Shown in pieces: positions 12,945 through 14,180 of a stretch of DNA of 14,180 nucleotides. Within the stretch, counting starts at the first letter, position 1. Every line of letters starts with the position of its first letter. Both the position numbers and the translations under genes were made by a program. Below the pieces are notes generated by a model that saw nothing but the letters and a program-made list of their open reading frames with translations, did not search any database and was not told the DNA's origin. Source of the stretch: CAYIVF01 sp964366875 (GTDB taxonomy: Bacteria > Patescibacteriota > Minisyncoccia > Minisyncoccales > Staskawiczbacteraceae); the NCBI GenBank assembly GCA_964366875.1, contig CAYIVF010000017.1, forward strand, positions 1-14,180, read 5' to 3'.

Positions 12945-13818
12945 AAAAATAATTAGAATATTCCCGGCATATTTTATTTTAATTTTAGTTTTATTTTTTT
13001 CCATACTGGGAATAATAAAATTAACCCGAAATAACGATGTGTTTTTAGGCAACGTGTCTGGCGGCGTTGAAAATGTCGTGTCAGAAGATTTACAAGTAGA
13101 GGATGTAAATATTGATGCTCAATCGGCAATTTCTGTAGTCACTGACCTTTCTAATAGCAAGGTTCTTTTTAAAAAAAACGAGCAAAGGAAACTTTCTATT
13201 GCAAGCATAACCAAGCTTATGACGGCTGTGGTGGTTTTGGAAAACATAGAACCTTCTGAAAAAATAAAAATAAGCAAAGAGACGCAAGATTCTTTTTTTG
13301 CCAATGACCTTTTATATGCTATGTTGATTGGGTCTGATAATGCGGCTGCCGAGGCTTTTTCAGAATCAATTGGCAAAGATAAGTTTGTTGAATTGATGAA
13401 TGAGAAAGCAAAAGAAATTGGCCTTTCCGATACATCTTTTTCGGATTCTACCGGCCTTGGTTTGGATAATTTTTCAACGGCGCAGGATTTGGTAAAACTT
13501 GCAGAATACTTACTGAAAGAACGCCGTTTAATTTTAAACATAACAGCAATGCAAGAGTTTGACCTTTATACCGCTGACGGCAAAACTCTTCATAAAATTA
13601 CTAACACAAACGAATTATTAAAAGAGTATTCTAATTCTGATAAAAGTATTATTGGGGGAAAAACCGGCAACACAAGGGCAGCCGGAGAATCCCTGCTTTT
13701 GGTTTTAAGAGCGCAAAACAACAAAGATTATTTAATAAACGTGATTTTAAACTCTAAAGACAGGTTTGGAGAAACAAAAAAAATAATTAACTGGATAGAT
13801 GACGCCTTTAACTTTTAA
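12928..13818 (+). CDS. S11-family D-alanyl-D-alanine carboxypeptidase (PBP5-like)
   Basis: I choose ATG 12928 (MNRQIRKI, 296 residues) over an in-frame TTG at 12898, because it places one basic stretch before the membrane anchor and overlaps aspS by only 17 nt. The anchor is about residues 11-31 (IFPAYFILILVLFFSILGII). The serine-peptidase triad of penicillin-binding folds is complete: SxxK as SITK (93-96), SxN as SDN (136-138) and KTG in GGKTGN (243-248). The enzyme trims the terminal D-alanine of peptidoglycan stem peptides outside the membrane. The stretch between SxxK and SxN is shorter than usual. The C-terminal amphipathic domain of PBP5 is missing, which suits the N-terminal anchor. 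Its end overlaps mraY by 20 nt, in one cell-wall unit. Confidence 0.9.
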   Translation: MNRQIRKIIRIFPAYFILILVLFFSILGIIKLTRNNDVFLGNVSGGVENVVSEDLQVEDVNIDAQSAISVVTDLSNSKVLFKKNEQRKLSIASITKLMTAVVVLENIEPSEKIKISKETQDSFFANDLLYAMLIGSDNAAAEAFSESIGKDKFVELMNEKAKEIGLSDTSFSDSTGLGLDNFSTAQDLVKLAEYLLKERRLILNITAMQEFDLYTADGKTLHKITNTNELLKEYSNSDKSIIGGKTGNTRAAGESLLLVLRAQNNKDYLINVILNSKDRFGETKKIINWIDDAFNF

Positions 13819-14180
13819 CGTTATTAAAGTATTCGGATTGGCATCAATAGCTTCAATAATAGCTATTTTGTGGTGCCCCCTGCTGACTAATTTTTTGTAT
13901 AGATATAAGCTATGGAAAAAAACAGCCAGGCAGAAAGCAATTTCTGGCGAACCAGCAGTTGTTTTTAACTCTTTGCACAAAGAAAAAGAGGTGGGAACTC
14001 CTCGCATGGGAGGACTGCTTATTTGGATGACAACTCTTTTAGTCGTGTTTTTATTCTTTGTATTGTCTTTAATTTTCCCTGATACTTGGCTGGCGCAATT
14101 TAACTTTCTTTCTCGCGGTCAGACTTGGCTGCCTTTATTTACCTTAGTGACAGCATCAATTTTGGGGCTCGTAGACGACA
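13799..14180 (+). CDS. mraY: Phospho-N-acetylmuramoyl-pentapeptide-transferase, N-terminal part
   Basis: ATG 13799 lies inside the end of the carboxypeptidase gene (20-nt overlap). The frame stays open to the window edge, giving 127 residues, so the gene is cut by the window and is not a pseudogene. The first membrane segment is near residues 7-33 (FGLASIASIIAILWCPLL). The signature HKEKEVGTPRMGGLLIW (61-77) and the following helix match the MraY start. LGLVDD (122-127) holds the aspartate pair that binds Mg and phosphate. MraY moves phospho-MurNAc-pentapeptide onto undecaprenyl phosphate to make lipid I at the inner membrane face, using the nucleotide precursor that MurC begins. Confidence 0.9.
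   Translation, partial: MTPLTFNVIKVFGLASIASIIAILWCPLLTNFLYRYKLWKKTARQKAISGEPAVVFNSLHKEKEVGTPRMGGLLIWMTTLLVVFLFFVLSLIFPDTWLAQFNFLSRGQTWLPLFTLVTASILGLVDD

Noticed and set aside
13819..14180. Treating mraY as a pseudogene because it lacks a stop
   Set aside because: The frame is open to the last base with family motifs intact; it is simply cut by the window edge.

Overview
The window looks like a chromosomal stretch from a member of the Candidate Phyla Radiation (Patescibacteria, most likely a Parcubacteria-type lineage). This rests on AT-rich DNA, tight gene packing with 1-20 nt gaps or overlaps, few Shine-Dalgarno sequences, many transcripts that would be leaderless or nearly so, the standard code (TGA acts as stop, for example in thpR), and several proteins of CPR flavour: an aspartyl-tRNA synthetase without the bacterial GAD insert, an EF-P with an atypical tip loop, and a secreted repeat protein with a Q/I/L-rich C-terminal helix. 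The assignment is by recollection of family features, not by a search.

Layout. (1) 1-59: last codons of a MacB/FtsX-type ABC transporter permease. (2) 63-2915: a secreted 950-residue protein with fourteen 46-residue Asp-box-like repeats, an FN3-like domain, an Ig-like domain and an amphipathic tail. It is bracketed by a perfect 44-bp direct repeat (37-80 and 2933-2976) that carries the permease stop, a promoter and a start codon, so the gene looks like a cassette placed between the permease and the next gene. (3) 2997-6524: a membrane-anchored DUF4352-like protein, a small charged protein, and a TraG/VirD4/HerA-type membrane ATPase. (4) 6521-7859, minus strand: elongation factor P and a PolX-like helix-hairpin-helix protein, separated by a perfect 26-bp inverted repeat. 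(5) 7901-9807: thpR and murC, overlapping by 4 nt and divergent from the PolX-like gene through interleaved promoters. murC holds two in-frame copies of a short interspersed repeat. (6) 9808-10303: a compact GC-richer minus-strand transcription unit with a near-consensus promoter, a leader of about 127 nt, a possible 68-residue protein and a strong hairpin terminator. (7) 10304-14180: a plus-strand run tyrS, aspS, a D,D-carboxypeptidase-like gene and the start of mraY.

How the genes fit together. murC, the S11 carboxypeptidase-like gene and mraY belong to peptidoglycan synthesis and remodelling. tyrS, aspS and efp serve translation. The left third is an envelope/surface region (transporter, secreted repeat protein, anchored Ig-like protein, membrane ATPase). 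The least explained items are the 44-bp-bracketed surface gene, the small GC-rich transcription unit at 9827-10240, the 26-bp inverted repeat at 7091-7168 and the repeat insertions in murC. No tRNA, rRNA, CRISPR array, transposase or integrase was seen.
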